Assembly (NCBI GenBank): GCA_020633295.1
Contig: JACKDW010000002.1
Location: 1,364,001-1,428,000 of the forward strand
DNA length: 64,000 nucleotides
From: Myxococcales bacterium
GTDB taxonomy: Bacteria > Myxococcota_A > Polyangia > Nannocystales > Nannocystaceae
Reading direction: 5' to 3'
Each line of letters begins with the position of its first letter. The stretch's first letter is position 1. The position numbers and the translations under genes were made by a program. The notes below the pieces were generated by a model, which saw only the letters and a program-made list of their open reading frames with translations, was not told the origin of the DNA and did not search any database. Shown piece by piece: positions 40,752 to 52,314 of the stretch.

Positions 40752-41828
40752 ATGGATGTACTGATCAGCGCGGGCCTGGGGATGACCTTCTTGATCGTCG
40801 GCGTGGCCGCCGTGTTCTTGATGTACCACCTCTGGGGGTACCCCTTCGACAAGGTCGGCAAGCGCAGCGCGGCGCCGCCCGGGCTGATGCGCCTGCACCG
40901 AGTGCTCGGCTGGGTCTACGTGATCATCTACATCGTCATGATGGTCGAGATGGTCCCGCGCCTGTGGAGCTACCAGGTCGAGTTCCCGGCGCGCACGGTG
41001 ATCCACCTGTGCCTGGGCATGACGATCGGCATCATCCTGCTGGTCAAGATCTCGATCCTGCGCTGGTTCCGTCACCTCGAGGAGATGATGCCTGTCCTCG
41101 GGACCATGCTGCTGATCTGCACGATCCTGCTCTCCGGGCTCTCGCTGCCGTTCGCGTTCCGCGAGTTCGCGCTGGCGAGCACGAGCGACGGCGGCGGCGT
41201 CTACAGCCAGGAGAACCTGGAGCGCGTCGCCCGGCAGCTCCCGCGCGCGGGCTTCCCCGAGAAGGCGCCGCTCGAGGAGCTGGCGACCGCGCGCGCGCTG
41301 CGAGCCGGGCGCACGGTGCTCGTGCGCAAGTGCGTGGTCTGTCATGACCTCAAGACCATCCTCATGCGCCCGCGCACGCCCTCGAACTGGGTGAAGACGG
41401 TCGAGCGCATGGCGCAGAAGCCCTCGTTCACGGAGCCGCTGACCGAGCCCGAGCGCTGGACGTCGGCGGTCTACCTGATCGCGATCAGCCCCGAGCTGCA
41501 GCGCTCGGTCAAGGAGAAGCGCGAGCAGGAGCTCGCGCGCGAGAAGACGGAGGAGGCGATGCTGGCGACGGTCGCCGAGACCACCGCCGCGCCGGCGGCC
41601 AAGGAGTTCGACGAGCCCGCGGCCAAGAAGGCGTACGAGGTGACCTGCTCGGAGTGCCATGAGCTGTCCGACGTCGACGCCGCGCCGCCGACGACGCCGA
41701 AGGAGGTCGACGCGCTGATCCAGCGGATGATCCTCGAGAACGAGATGAAGGCCGACAAGGACACGCTCGCGATGGTGCAGTGGTACATGATCAAGAAGTT
41801 CGCGGGCGCGGCGAAGGCCGGCGCGTAG
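40752..41828 (+). CDS. Membrane protein with four helices and two cytochrome c motifs
   Basis: 358 aa. The first 140 residues contain about four transmembrane helices (6-25, 50-72, 83-104, 115-133) with conserved-looking His (MRLHRVLGW, VIHLCLG, WFRHLEE) that could ligate b-type heme. The periplasmic tail has two c-type heme motifs, CVVCH (about 197) and CSECH (about 300), separated by a Lys/Glu-rich helix. Probably quinol- or cytochrome-linked electron transfer; exact role unknown. ATG has GAGGAG upstream and TATGAT at 40720-40725. Followed by a strong hairpin. Confidence 0.8.
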   Translation: MDVLISAGLGMTFLIVGVAAVFLMYHLWGYPFDKVGKRSAAPPGLMRLHRVLGWVYVIIYIVMMVEMVPRLWSYQVEFPARTVIHLCLGMTIGIILLVKISILRWFRHLEEMMPVLGTMLLICTILLSGLSLPFAFREFALASTSDGGGVYSQENLERVARQLPRAGFPEKAPLEELATARALRAGRTVLVRKCVVCHDLKTILMRPRTPSNWVKTVERMAQKPSFTEPLTEPERWTSAVYLIAISPELQRSVKEKREQELAREKTEEAMLATVAETTAAPAAKEFDEPAAKKAYEVTCSECHELSDVDAAPPTTPKEVDALIQRMILENEMKADKDTLAMVQWYMIKKFAGAAKAGA

Positions 41829-41860
41829 GCGAGCGCGTCGCGACCAAGCGCCCATGAAAA

Positions 41861-41888
41861 GAAGCGCCCGGCGTGAGCCGGGCGCTTC
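41861..41888. terminator. Bidirectional terminator between convergent genes
   Basis: Perfect 12-bp stem GAAGCGCCCGGC / GCCGGGCGCTTC with GTGA loop. On the minus strand it is followed by TTTTCATG, serving the TPR lipoprotein gene; it also ends the cytochrome gene. Confidence 0.8.
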
Positions 41889-41935
41889 GTTGGTTGGCCA
41901 GCGGCCTGGCGGTCAGCGGCCGCCGTCGCGCGGGC

Positions 41936-43420
41936 TCAGCCGGCCGCGCGCGGCGTCATGTAGATCTTCCCGGTCGGGACCGAGTAGGTGACCTTGAGGT
42001 TCTTGAGCACCGTCGGGTTGACGTAGCCGCTGATCTCGAAGCCCGTGCCGGTGACGAGCTGACCGAGCTCGGGGCTCGGCGGGGTGTTGACGAGGACGAG
42101 CGCGCCGACGCCGGGTAGCTCGAACTCGCCGACGCGCAGCTTCTTGACGTAGACCATCTTCAGGCCGTTGGCCTCGTCGTCGAGCTCCTCGAGCTCGCGG
42201 GGCAGGTTGCCGCTCTTGAGGAAGGCGCGGCGCGTGATCGCGGTCGAGGCCTTGAGGAACGAGCCGCCGAACCAGGTGTAGAACGAGTACTCGCTCTCGC
42301 CGAGCGCGGTCTTGGTGACCGGGATCAGCAGCAGGCGCATGTCGATGAGCAGCAGCGGCGCCTCGAAGGCGCCCGAGGGCTTCTCGGCCGGCGCGGCCGG
42401 GGAGAAGGTGGAGCTCCCGGTGGGGAAGTCGAAGGTGATCGTGCCGAGCTTCTGCATGACCTGACGGCCGAGCACGAGCCCCGGGACCTCGCCGATCGCG
42501 GAGTAGATCGAGAGGTCCTCGGCGAGCGCCGGGACGTTCTTCAGGACCAGGTTGCCGAGCTTGACCTCGGGGATGATGACGATGTCGAGCTCGTCGGCGG
42601 TGCCCGCCGGGGTGACCTTGCCGATCGGCTTGAGCCCGAGCTGGGCGACGAAGTCCTTGTTGATGCGCGCCTCCTCGCGGACCTCGTAGAAGATCGCGCG
42701 GGTGAACTCGCCGCCGACGACGGCGCCGGCGTGCTTGAAGCCGCCGTTGGGGTCGATCTGCGCGTCCGAGGAGCCCGAGGTGCCCTCGATCTGCAGCAGC
42801 GGGCCCTTGCCCTCGAGCGCGCGCGCGTAGGTCGCCTGCGCGACGAGGATCGGCTGCAGCGGGTTGTCCTTGCCGATGTACTTGAACATCTCGTCCGCGG
42901 TCTTGCTCGCGGCGTCCATGTCCGTCAGCGCGTACTGCGACCAGAACTTGTACATCATCGGGTCGACCTGCTTGGCGTCGATCGCGAGCAGGCTGTCGGC
43001 CAGCTCGAGCGCCTTCTGGTGGTCGCCCATGGTCTGGTGGCTGCGCGCGAGGCCGAGGGCGGCGCCGAAGTTCTTCGGGTCGATCTCGAGGGCCTCCTTG
43101 TAGTTCTTCGTCGAGTTCTCGAAGTCGCCGGCGCGCCAGTCGGCGGCCCCGAGGACGGCGTAGGCGTCCGCGTTGCTGCTGTCGGTCGCCAGCGCCTCCT
43201 CGGCCCGCTCACGCGCCTTGCGGTGCTTGCCGGCCTGGAGGTCCTCGTTGGCCAGGTCGATGAGGGTCGCGACCTTGGCCTCCTTGATCTGCTCCTGCGT
43301 ATTGGGCTCGCCGCCGCCGTCGCCACCGGGGGTCGACGGGTCGCCCTTCTTCTTGCCCGCGCAGGCGGACAGGGACAACACGAGGGCGAACAGGGTGAGG
43401 GCACGGGCGCTGCGCAGCAT
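41936..43420 (-). CDS. TPR lipoprotein with a retropepsin-like region lacking the catalytic motif
   Basis: 494 aa. Signal peptide with lipobox LSLSAC, then TPR-like repeats (about 40-170: DLQAGKHRKARERAEEALA, DFENSTKNYKEALEIDP). The C-terminal 270 residues contain two parts resembling retroviral-type aspartyl protease domains (FVAQLGLKPIG, VKLGNLVLKNVPAL, VPGLVLGRQVMQKLGTI), but where DTGA would be expected the sequence reads AIFYEVREEA. It is probably a non-enzymatic binding lipoprotein. The ATG at 43420 has GGAG six bases upstream. Confidence 0.72.
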   Translation of the reverse strand: MLRSARALTLFALVLSLSACAGKKKGDPSTPGGDGGGEPNTQEQIKEAKVATLIDLANEDLQAGKHRKARERAEEALATDSSNADAYAVLGAADWRAGDFENSTKNYKEALEIDPKNFGAALGLARSHQTMGDHQKALELADSLLAIDAKQVDPMMYKFWSQYALTDMDAASKTADEMFKYIGKDNPLQPILVAQATYARALEGKGPLLQIEGTSGSSDAQIDPNGGFKHAGAVVGGEFTRAIFYEVREEARINKDFVAQLGLKPIGKVTPAGTADELDIVIIPEVKLGNLVLKNVPALAEDLSIYSAIGEVPGLVLGRQVMQKLGTITFDFPTGSSTFSPAAPAEKPSGAFEAPLLLIDMRLLLIPVTKTALGESEYSFYTWFGGSFLKASTAITRRAFLKSGNLPRELEELDDEANGLKMVYVKKLRVGEFELPGVGALVLVNTPPSPELGQLVTGTGFEISGYVNPTVLKNLKVTYSVPTGKIYMTPRAAG

Positions 43421-43639
43421 GAACTTCTCCTGCATCGTCGGGTCGACACGGCCGGGAAACCGACGGGATAAGTGCCGGGGAGCATACCCGCCCTTCGCCG
43501 TCGACAGCAACGTCGCGCGCGAAACGGCCCGTGGCCGCGGCGCTTGCGAGGTCGCCAGCGATCTCTTGTGGGGGCGGGCGTGAATTCTGACGGCCGCCGC
43601 CGCGCCTCATCCCCGGTTCGCGCCGCGTTCGCGGCCGTT

Positions 43640-44779
43640 TTACGGGGTTTGCGGCCGAGCCGCCGCGGCGGGCGTTCGCGCGAGCAGCCCGGCGCCCCAG
43701 GCCGCGAAGACCGCTGCGCCGACCAGCCCGAGTAGATACATGATCGCCGCGAAGCTGGAGCCCGGGCCGGCCAGGGCGGCCTCGTCGACGAACAGCCCGA
43801 GGCCGAGCGCGGTCCCGACCTGGAAGCTCCCGGCCTGCGCCGGACCGCCCGGGAGCTGAATGCTGAGGCCGACGACCGCCACGATCGCGGCCGCCTCGGC
43901 GAGCCCGAGCATGAGCCCGCAGGCGCGCAGGATCAGCCAGAGCTGCGCGACGGTGATCGCCCAGTACGCGAGCGACCAGAGCAGGAACGGGACGCCGTGG
44001 CGGCGGCTGCCCAGCGGGCGGATCGCGGCCGCGAGGCGCTCGACGATCGCGGACACGCGCTCGACGGGCAGCCGGCGCAGCAGCGGCGCGCGGCCGAGGG
44101 TCTCGAGCCAGCGGGCGACGAGCTGAGGGGCGCGCGCGGCGAACACGAGTGCGGCGAGCGCGAGCGCGAAGACCACGGCCATGAAGCGACCGAAGGCCTG
44201 GATGTCCGCGACGCGGCCGGCGACCCCGGGCAAGCTCGCCCCCGAGATGTCGGCGCCCACCAGGCCGATGAAGAGGAGGCCGACCACGAGCAGGCCGTCG
44301 ACGGCGCGCTCGGTCGCGACCGCGGAGAGGGACTCCGCGAGGCCGAGGCCCGGCAGGCCCGGGCGCGCGAGCAGCACGGGGCGCGAGACCTCGCCGAGGC
44401 GCAGCGGCAGCAGCAGGATGACGAAGAACGACACCCAGCCGCTGCCGTAGAGCAGCGCCGGGGGGACGCGTGTGAGGGATCCCGCGCTCGCGCGCGCGAT
44501 CACGGGATCGAGCGCGTAGCGCAGGCGCAGGGCTCGGATCGCGGCGTAGGGCAGGTACAGCGCGATCCCGAACAGCAGGAGGTCGAGGCGCGCGACCTCG
44601 ACGCGATCCGGCAGCAGCTGGATGCGCTGCGACGCGATCCACAGCAGGACGCCGCCGAAGGCGAGGGACAGGATCCAGGTCCACAGCGCGCGCCGTCGCG
44701 GGCGTGCGCCGCGAAGGACGTCGGGCCCGGCGTCAGCGTCGACCGCGAGGTCGAGGTTCGGCGCGGGCGACCCGGACAC
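43640..44779 (-). CDS. Flippase-like integral membrane protein (LPG synthase TM family)
   Basis: 379 aa with about eight transmembrane helices. Family signs: LPYAAIRALRLRYAL near the second helix, LPLRLGEVSRPVLLAR, ATERAVDGLLVV, and LPGGPAQAGSFQVG near the C terminus. These match the lysylphosphatidylglycerol synthetase TM/UPF0104 family, often found near cell-envelope glycosyltransferases and thought to move lipids. Neighbours give no such hint. GTG start 6 nt after TAGCGT. Confidence 0.82.
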   Translation of the reverse strand: MSGSPAPNLDLAVDADAGPDVLRGARPRRRALWTWILSLAFGGVLLWIASQRIQLLPDRVEVARLDLLLFGIALYLPYAAIRALRLRYALDPVIARASAGSLTRVPPALLYGSGWVSFFVILLLPLRLGEVSRPVLLARPGLPGLGLAESLSAVATERAVDGLLVVGLLFIGLVGADISGASLPGVAGRVADIQAFGRFMAVVFALALAALVFAARAPQLVARWLETLGRAPLLRRLPVERVSAIVERLAAAIRPLGSRRHGVPFLLWSLAYWAITVAQLWLILRACGLMLGLAEAAAIVAVVGLSIQLPGGPAQAGSFQVGTALGLGLFVDEAALAGPGSSFAAIMYLLGLVGAAVFAAWGAGLLARTPAAAARPQTP

Positions 44780-44785
44780 GGGCGC

Positions 44786-44791
44786 ACGCTA
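44786..44791 (-). promoter_or_regulatory. -10 hexamer of flippase-like gene
   Basis: TAGCGT on the minus strand, 6 nt before GTG 44779. Confidence 0.4.
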
Positions 44792-44895
44792 CCGCGATCG
44801 ACGGCGCAAGCAAACGCCCGCGCCGTCGATCGCTCGCGAGCGTCCACGTCGCCTCCCTCGCGAGGCGGCGCGGGGACACTCACCACGCGTGGGCG

Positions 44896-47547
<2,652 letters not shown>

Positions 47548-47966
47548 GGGTGTGTTCCTTCCTCGGTGGTCAGCTCGGTGGTTCGCTCGGTGTCAGCTCG
47601 GTGGTCGCCCGGCTGCGGGCGCGTCTCGAGCGGCCGCCCCCCGCGGATCGCGGCGCAGGCGGTGGGGAAACTTGCGTGTTGGGCGAGGGACGCCGGGTGG
47701 CGGTCGCCTGAGAACTTCATCTGGGAGATGGGAGACTTCCTCTGGGAAGCTCTCTGGAAGGGTTCCAGGGCAGCTTTCTAGGCTAGGAAGGTCTTTCGTC
47801 GGGAAGTTCGTCGGGAGGTCTGGGAGGTCGTCTCCGCGTGCGCCCGATCGCTCCGGGCATCCTCAACGTGTGCACGCATTCCCTGCGTGCAAGCCCCGCC
47901 GTCGCCGGCGTAGTAGCGAAGGAGACGAGATTGCACACGCGCCGGAATGGCGGCAGTGTCTTCGGG
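47548..47966. other. Divergent intergenic region of clpB
   Basis: 419 bp, no gene. Contains imperfect repeats of CAGCTCGGTGGT (about 47572-47610) and a G/T/A-rich stretch (47700-47830) with GGGAG and GGGAAG motifs. Promoters of clpB and the thioredoxin lipoprotein must be here but are not identified. Confidence 0.45.
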
Positions 47967-49220
47967 ATGCCTGCCTCCCGCCGCCTCGCCGTGCTCCTCA
48001 CGCTCGCCGGGATGCCCTCCTGCGGGGCGCCCACGCGCGGCGAGGAGCCAGGCGTGGCGGCGGCGGCCGACTCGAAGGTGGACGAGGCGAGCGCCAGTGA
48101 GATGGCCGGGAAGACAGGTGAATCCGAGCGCGATGACGCGGGCGCGGTCGCGCCCGTCGACTTCCCCGGGGACCTCGTCGCGCACCCGGCCGCGGCCGTC
48201 GAGTGGTTTGAGGGCTCGCACGCGGCGGCGCGCGCGGCGGCGCGCGAGCGGGGGGCGCCCCTGCTGCTGGTGTTCGGCGCCGACTGGTGCGGGCCGTGCC
48301 ACGAGCTCGATCGCGTGCTGTTCTCGCGGCCCGAACTCGGCGAGTCGCTCTCGCGCGCGTTCGTCCCCATGCACGTCGACATCGACAAGCGCGAGGGGCC
48401 CGAACTCGCCAGGCGCTACCGGGTCAACGGGTTCCCGACGCTGGTCGTCACGACCGCCGGCGGCCTCGAGCTCGGGCGCGTGACCGACGTGAAGCCCACC
48501 GAGGAGCCCGTCGCGGACGCCCGCGCGCTCAAGGCGCGGCTGACCGCGATCGCGGGTGAGGAGTCGGCGCTGCTCGAGAAGACGCTTCACGAGACGCCCG
48601 CGCCGGACGAGCTCGGGGCGCGCTACCGCCGGGCCGAGCAGCTCGCGCTCGCCGGGCAGCGCGAGCTCGCGGCGCGGGAATACGAGCGCGTGCTCGCCGG
48701 TGATCCGGACGGCGCCCACGGCTTCGCCCCGGAGGCGCGCTTCGATCGCGCCGTGCTCCTGTTCGAACGACTCGACCGTGATCCCGCGGGGACGCTCGCT
48801 GAGCTTGACGCGTTGACGGAGCGGTTTCCGGAGTCGCGCGCGAGCAAGCGCGGCCGGCTGGTCCGCGCGCGAGCCCTGCACGCGCTCGGGCGCGACGAGG
48901 AGGCGCTCGCCGTGTTCGCGGCGCCCGTTGACGGCGCGGTGCCGGATCGCGACGCGGTGGCCTACGCGTGGTTCTGCCTCGATCACGGCGTCGATCGCGA
49001 GGGCGCGCTGGACCGCGTCGAGCGGGCGATCGGTCGCGCGCGCGCGCGCGACAGCGCCGAGCTGCGGCTCGCCCAGGTCGCGCTCGCCGAGGCGCTGGGG
49101 CGCCCGACGAAGGCGCTCGAGGGCTTGCGGGCGCTGGTCAAGCTCGAGCCGAGGTCGGCGCATCACCGAGATCACGCGCGGCGACTGCTCGCGGGCGCGA
49201 AGGGTGGATCAGCAGGATGA
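47967..49220 (+). CDS. Thioredoxin-like lipoprotein with TPR-type tail
   Basis: 417 aa. Signal peptide with a lipobox-like GMPSC, acidic linker, thioredoxin domain (about 85-195) with active site WCGPC in LLVFGADWCGPCHELD and the cis-Pro in VNGFPTLVV, then helical tetratricopeptide-like repeats (about 210-415: QRELAAREYERVLAGDP, SRASKRGRLVRARALHALG). Probably a periplasmic disulfide reductase or chaperone-like protein. ATG 47967 gives the best signal peptide. Overlaps the next gene by ATGA. Confidence 0.83.
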   Translation: MPASRRLAVLLTLAGMPSCGAPTRGEEPGVAAAADSKVDEASASEMAGKTGESERDDAGAVAPVDFPGDLVAHPAAAVEWFEGSHAAARAAARERGAPLLLVFGADWCGPCHELDRVLFSRPELGESLSRAFVPMHVDIDKREGPELARRYRVNGFPTLVVTTAGGLELGRVTDVKPTEEPVADARALKARLTAIAGEESALLEKTLHETPAPDELGARYRRAEQLALAGQRELAAREYERVLAGDPDGAHGFAPEARFDRAVLLFERLDRDPAGTLAELDALTERFPESRASKRGRLVRARALHALGRDEEALAVFAAPVDGAVPDRDAVAYAWFCLDHGVDREGALDRVERAIGRARARDSAELRLAQVALAEALGRPTKALEGLRALVKLEPRSAHHRDHARRLLAGAKGGSAG

Positions 49221-50074
49221 ACACGCGGAGGAGTTCTATCGAGATCGAGATCGAGATCGAGATCGAGATCGAGATCGCGTCGAGGCGCCTCGCCGGCGCG
49301 CTGATGTTGGCGCTGGCGGTGATCACCACGCCGGCCCGGGCTGCGCCGATCGAGGTGCAGCCGGCCGCGGACGGTCGCGCCGCCGTGATCACGGTGCGGC
49401 CGGACGAGTCCGGCGAGGACCCGGACTCGGAAGGAGCCGAGGACCGCGCGGAGGAACTCGAGGAAGAACTCGAGGAAGAACTCGAGGAAGAACTCGAGGA
49501 AGAACTCGAGGAAGAACTCGGGGAGGACGATCCGGTCTCGTCCGCAGCGCTCGAGCCGGAGCCCACGGGGAGGGAGGGCGCGGACTCGGAGCCGGCGCCG
49601 TCATCCGAGGCGGTCTCCAAGGACATGTCGCCGAGCGCCGAGCGCCGCCCGCCGCCGCCGCCGCCCGCGTCCGCGCTCGAGACCGGCGTCCCCGGCGGAT
49701 ACTACGACCCCGTGGACTTCCAGCGCCGCGATGAGCCGCGCGACGGCGAGACGCTGGTGACCACGGGCGCGGTGCTCTTCTCGATCGGCGCGCTGAACAC
49801 GGTGGTCGGCGCGGCGCAGGTGTTCATCGCCCAGCCGCCGCGCTGCATGGAGATCTACACGGGGGCGTCGAGCGGGACGTGCGAGGGGCTCGTGATCTTC
49901 GGCGCGGTCGGGGTCGCGACCGGGGCGCTGATGACCTTGACGGGCGCGGGCCTGCTCAGCGCGGGATTGATCCAGCGGGCCCAGCACCGCGCGTGGATGC
50001 GTGAGCGCGGGCTGGCGTTAGGGCCAGCCTGGATCCGCGGCGGCGGGGGGCTGCGCGTGCAGCTGCGCTTCTAG
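49217..50074 (+). CDS. Exported protein with repeat-encoded (IE)n and ELEE tracts
   Basis: 285 aa. The N terminus is unusual: MNTRRSS, then six Ile-Glu pairs plus Ile, then a conventional hydrophobic signal (LAGALMLALAVITTPARAAP). An acidic linker of ELEE repeats (about 80-102), a Pro stretch, and a C-terminal domain with two hydrophobic helices (VTTGAVLFSIGALNTVVGAAQVF and GLVIFGAVGVATGALMTLTGAGLLSAGL). The start follows from the ATGA overlap with the thioredoxin lipoprotein gene; an internal ATG after the IE tract is an alternative. Function unknown. Confidence 0.65.
   Translation: MNTRRSSIEIEIEIEIEIEIASRRLAGALMLALAVITTPARAAPIEVQPAADGRAAVITVRPDESGEDPDSEGAEDRAEELEEELEEELEEELEEELEEELGEDDPVSSAALEPEPTGREGADSEPAPSSEAVSKDMSPSAERRPPPPPPASALETGVPGGYYDPVDFQRRDEPRDGETLVTTGAVLFSIGALNTVVGAAQVFIAQPPRCMEIYTGASSGTCEGLVIFGAVGVATGALMTLTGAGLLSAGLIQRAQHRAWMRERGLALGPAWIRGGGGLRVQLRF
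49238..49276. repeat. ATCGAG hexamer microsatellite
   Basis: 6.5 units, in frame, encoding the Ile-Glu tract directly before the signal peptide core. Confidence 0.92.
49454..49521. repeat. 12-bp in-frame minisatellite
   Basis: Five copies of GAACTCGAGGAA plus a partial, encoding ELEE units in the exported protein's linker. Confidence 0.92.
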
Positions 50075-50346
50075 GCCGAGACGAAGCGCGCTCGACACGT
50101 CTCTTCGCTCCGGGCGTCATGGCGCTCGCCGTCCTCAGACGGCCTCCCCGGGTCGCGCGCCCCCACACCTTCGATCGCCCCGTCCGGAGCGAGCTCCGGG
50201 GTGACCTGCGTCCGCGCGCGACGCGACCCGCGTTCGTCCGCGGCCACGATCGACGACGCGCGCGAACGCGGTCGAGACACCCGCGCCCGGTGCCGGCGTC
50301 GGCGTGCTCGCGGAGTCGGGCGCTCGCGTCTCGGCGGAGAGCTCGC

Positions 50347-50352
50347 TAGGAT
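50347..50352 (+). promoter_or_regulatory. -10 hexamer of GT-C-like gene
   Basis: TAGGAT, 8 nt before ATG 50361; decides this start over an upstream in-frame one. Confidence 0.45.
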
Positions 50353-50360
50353 GGCCGCCG

Positions 50361-52304
50361 ATGCCGGAGGCCGCGAGTAGCACGCCGCCCGCGGGGGGTC
50401 GAGACGAGGCGCCGGCGGGCGCTGGGGACCAGGCGAAGCCGCGCGCGTGGTTTTCGCGCGTCGTCGATCGGCTGGGCGGCAAAAACCCGGACAGCGTCTG
50501 GCTCGCCTGCCTGTTCGCGCTCCTCGCCCTGACGACGACCGCGCTCGTGCTCGGCTACGAGACCGAGACCGGGCGCGCGTGGTTCTATCGCCCGCAGTGG
50601 AGCAAGCGGACCTTCGACTCGGTGATGTACGTCGGCTCGGGGATCGGGTTGGCCACGCTGGTCGGCTTCGCGCTGCTGCGCCGGTTCCCGTGGTTCCAGC
50701 GAGTCCGGCGCGCGCGCTGGTGGGGGGTGACGAGCAAGCTGCTCGTCGCGCTGCTCGTGTTCGCGATGGGCCTGAACTACTTCTACGCGCGGCGGGCCGC
50801 GTCGAGCCACTGGGTGCACTTCCACGACACCTATCACTACACGCTCGGGCCCAAGTACTACGACGAGTACGGCTACTTCTGGCACTACAAGTGCACTCTC
50901 GAGGCCGCGCCCGCGCGCGCGATCCCGAACAAGTCGGTCGTCCGTGACCTGCGAAACTACGAGTTCACGACGGCCGGCAAGATCCGCGAGCCGCGACGGT
51001 GCGAGGCGATGTTCTCGCCCGAGCGCTGGGAGGAGTACAAGCGAGACATCGAGCTGTACGCGAAGTACGACATCCGCGGGCCGATCCACGACCTCGGCTA
51101 CAACGGCACGCCGCTGCACGCGGTGATCGCCGGCTCGCTCGTCAACCGCTTCGAGCTGAGCTACGCGACGCTCGCGGGGCTCGGGCTGATCGACGTCTAC
51201 CTGATCTGCGTGATGTTGTTCTTCGTCGCGCGCTCCTTTGGTTGGCGCCTAGGGCTCGCGTTCGCGCTGGTGATCTTCACTGCGGTCGTCGATCGCTACG
51301 GCGTCATCGGCGGCTCGGTGCTGCGCTGGAGCTGGTGGTTCGCGCTCGGCCTGGGGATCGTCGCGCTGAAGGACCAGCGCTGGTCGCTCGCGGGCTTCTG
51401 GCTCGTGGCGGCGGCCATGCTCAACGTGTTCCCGCTGCTGTTCTTGTTCGGGGCCTGCGTCGCGCTCCTCGGCGAGTGCGTACGGGCGCGGGCGCTGCTG
51501 CCCTCGGCCCGGCGCTTCGTCGTCGCGGCGCTCGTGAGCACGCTGGCGCTGGGGGTCCTCAGCGTCTCGCACGCGCGCGGCCTCGGCAACTACCGCGACT
51601 TCTTCGAGGACATGCGCGTGCACGAGGACGGGCCGCCGGTCGAGGGCACGCGGGGCAAGGTGCGTCACGAGAAGTACCCGGGCTACGGCGTCGGTCTGAA
51701 GTTCATCTTCATGTACCGCGGCAAGCACCACGACAAGAGCAAGAGCTTCAGCCGCGCGCGCTTGACCGAGGAGTTCCGCGAGATCAAGCCGCTCGTGCAG
51801 GCGCTCGGGCTCGCGCTCACGGGCTTCGCGGCGCTGCTGTGCCTGCGCCTGCGCCCGTTCGAGGCCGCGATCCTGTTCGGCTTCACCGCGTTCTACGGCC
51901 TGCTCGGGACGGTCCACTACTACTTCGCCTGCGCCAGCCTGCTCGTGCTGCTGTGGTACCGGCGCGTGGCGGCGCCGGGCGGCATGCTGCTGCTGATCGG
52001 CTACTTCGCGTGCAACACGCTCGCGCACGCGTACCTGCACCACGTGGGCTCGACCCGCGTGCTCTACAACACGCTGCTGTCCTCGCTGTGGCTCGTGTAC
52101 CTGGTCGCGGTGCTCGTGTACTTGTCTCGAGAGACAGGATGGGGGGCGCGCCTCGCGAGCCTGCTGGCCGCGTCGGCGCCGGCCGCTGAGCCTACGCTCG
52201 AGCCTGCATCCAGCCCTGCGACCGACCCTGCGCCCGACCCTGCGCCCGACCCTGCGACCGACCCTGCGACGGCGTTCGCGGACGCGCCGGCGAGCGAGCG
52301 CTGA
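50361..52304 (+). CDS. Polytopic membrane protein, possible GT-C-type glycosyltransferase
   Basis: 647 aa, about 11-12 transmembrane helices. After the second to third helix there is a conserved-looking acidic/aromatic loop (HFHDTYHYTLGPKYYDEYGYFW), in the position where GT-C glycosyltransferases carry their catalytic Asp. A long extracytoplasmic loop follows (about 180-240). The C-terminal tail is a (DPAPDPAT)n low-complexity stretch. It is not a recognised named family, so GT-C is a topology-based suggestion only. It converges on the GMC oxidoreductase gene with a 10-bp gap. Confidence 0.7.
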   Translation: MPEAASSTPPAGGRDEAPAGAGDQAKPRAWFSRVVDRLGGKNPDSVWLACLFALLALTTTALVLGYETETGRAWFYRPQWSKRTFDSVMYVGSGIGLATLVGFALLRRFPWFQRVRRARWWGVTSKLLVALLVFAMGLNYFYARRAASSHWVHFHDTYHYTLGPKYYDEYGYFWHYKCTLEAAPARAIPNKSVVRDLRNYEFTTAGKIREPRRCEAMFSPERWEEYKRDIELYAKYDIRGPIHDLGYNGTPLHAVIAGSLVNRFELSYATLAGLGLIDVYLICVMLFFVARSFGWRLGLAFALVIFTAVVDRYGVIGGSVLRWSWWFALGLGIVALKDQRWSLAGFWLVAAAMLNVFPLLFLFGACVALLGECVRARALLPSARRFVVAALVSTLALGVLSVSHARGLGNYRDFFEDMRVHEDGPPVEGTRGKVRHEKYPGYGVGLKFIFMYRGKHHDKSKSFSRARLTEEFREIKPLVQALGLALTGFAALLCLRLRPFEAAILFGFTAFYGLLGTVHYYFACASLLVLLWYRRVAAPGGMLLLIGYFACNTLAHAYLHHVGSTRVLYNTLLSSLWLVYLVAVLVYLSRETGWGARLASLLAASAPAAEPTLEPASSPATDPAPDPAPDPATDPATAFADAPASER

Positions 52305-52314
52305 TCGGGCGCGG

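Noticed and set aside
47548..47966. CIRCE or sigma-32 promoter for clpB
   Set aside because: No TTAGCACTC-type inverted repeat, and the CCCCAC on the minus strand has no matching -35.
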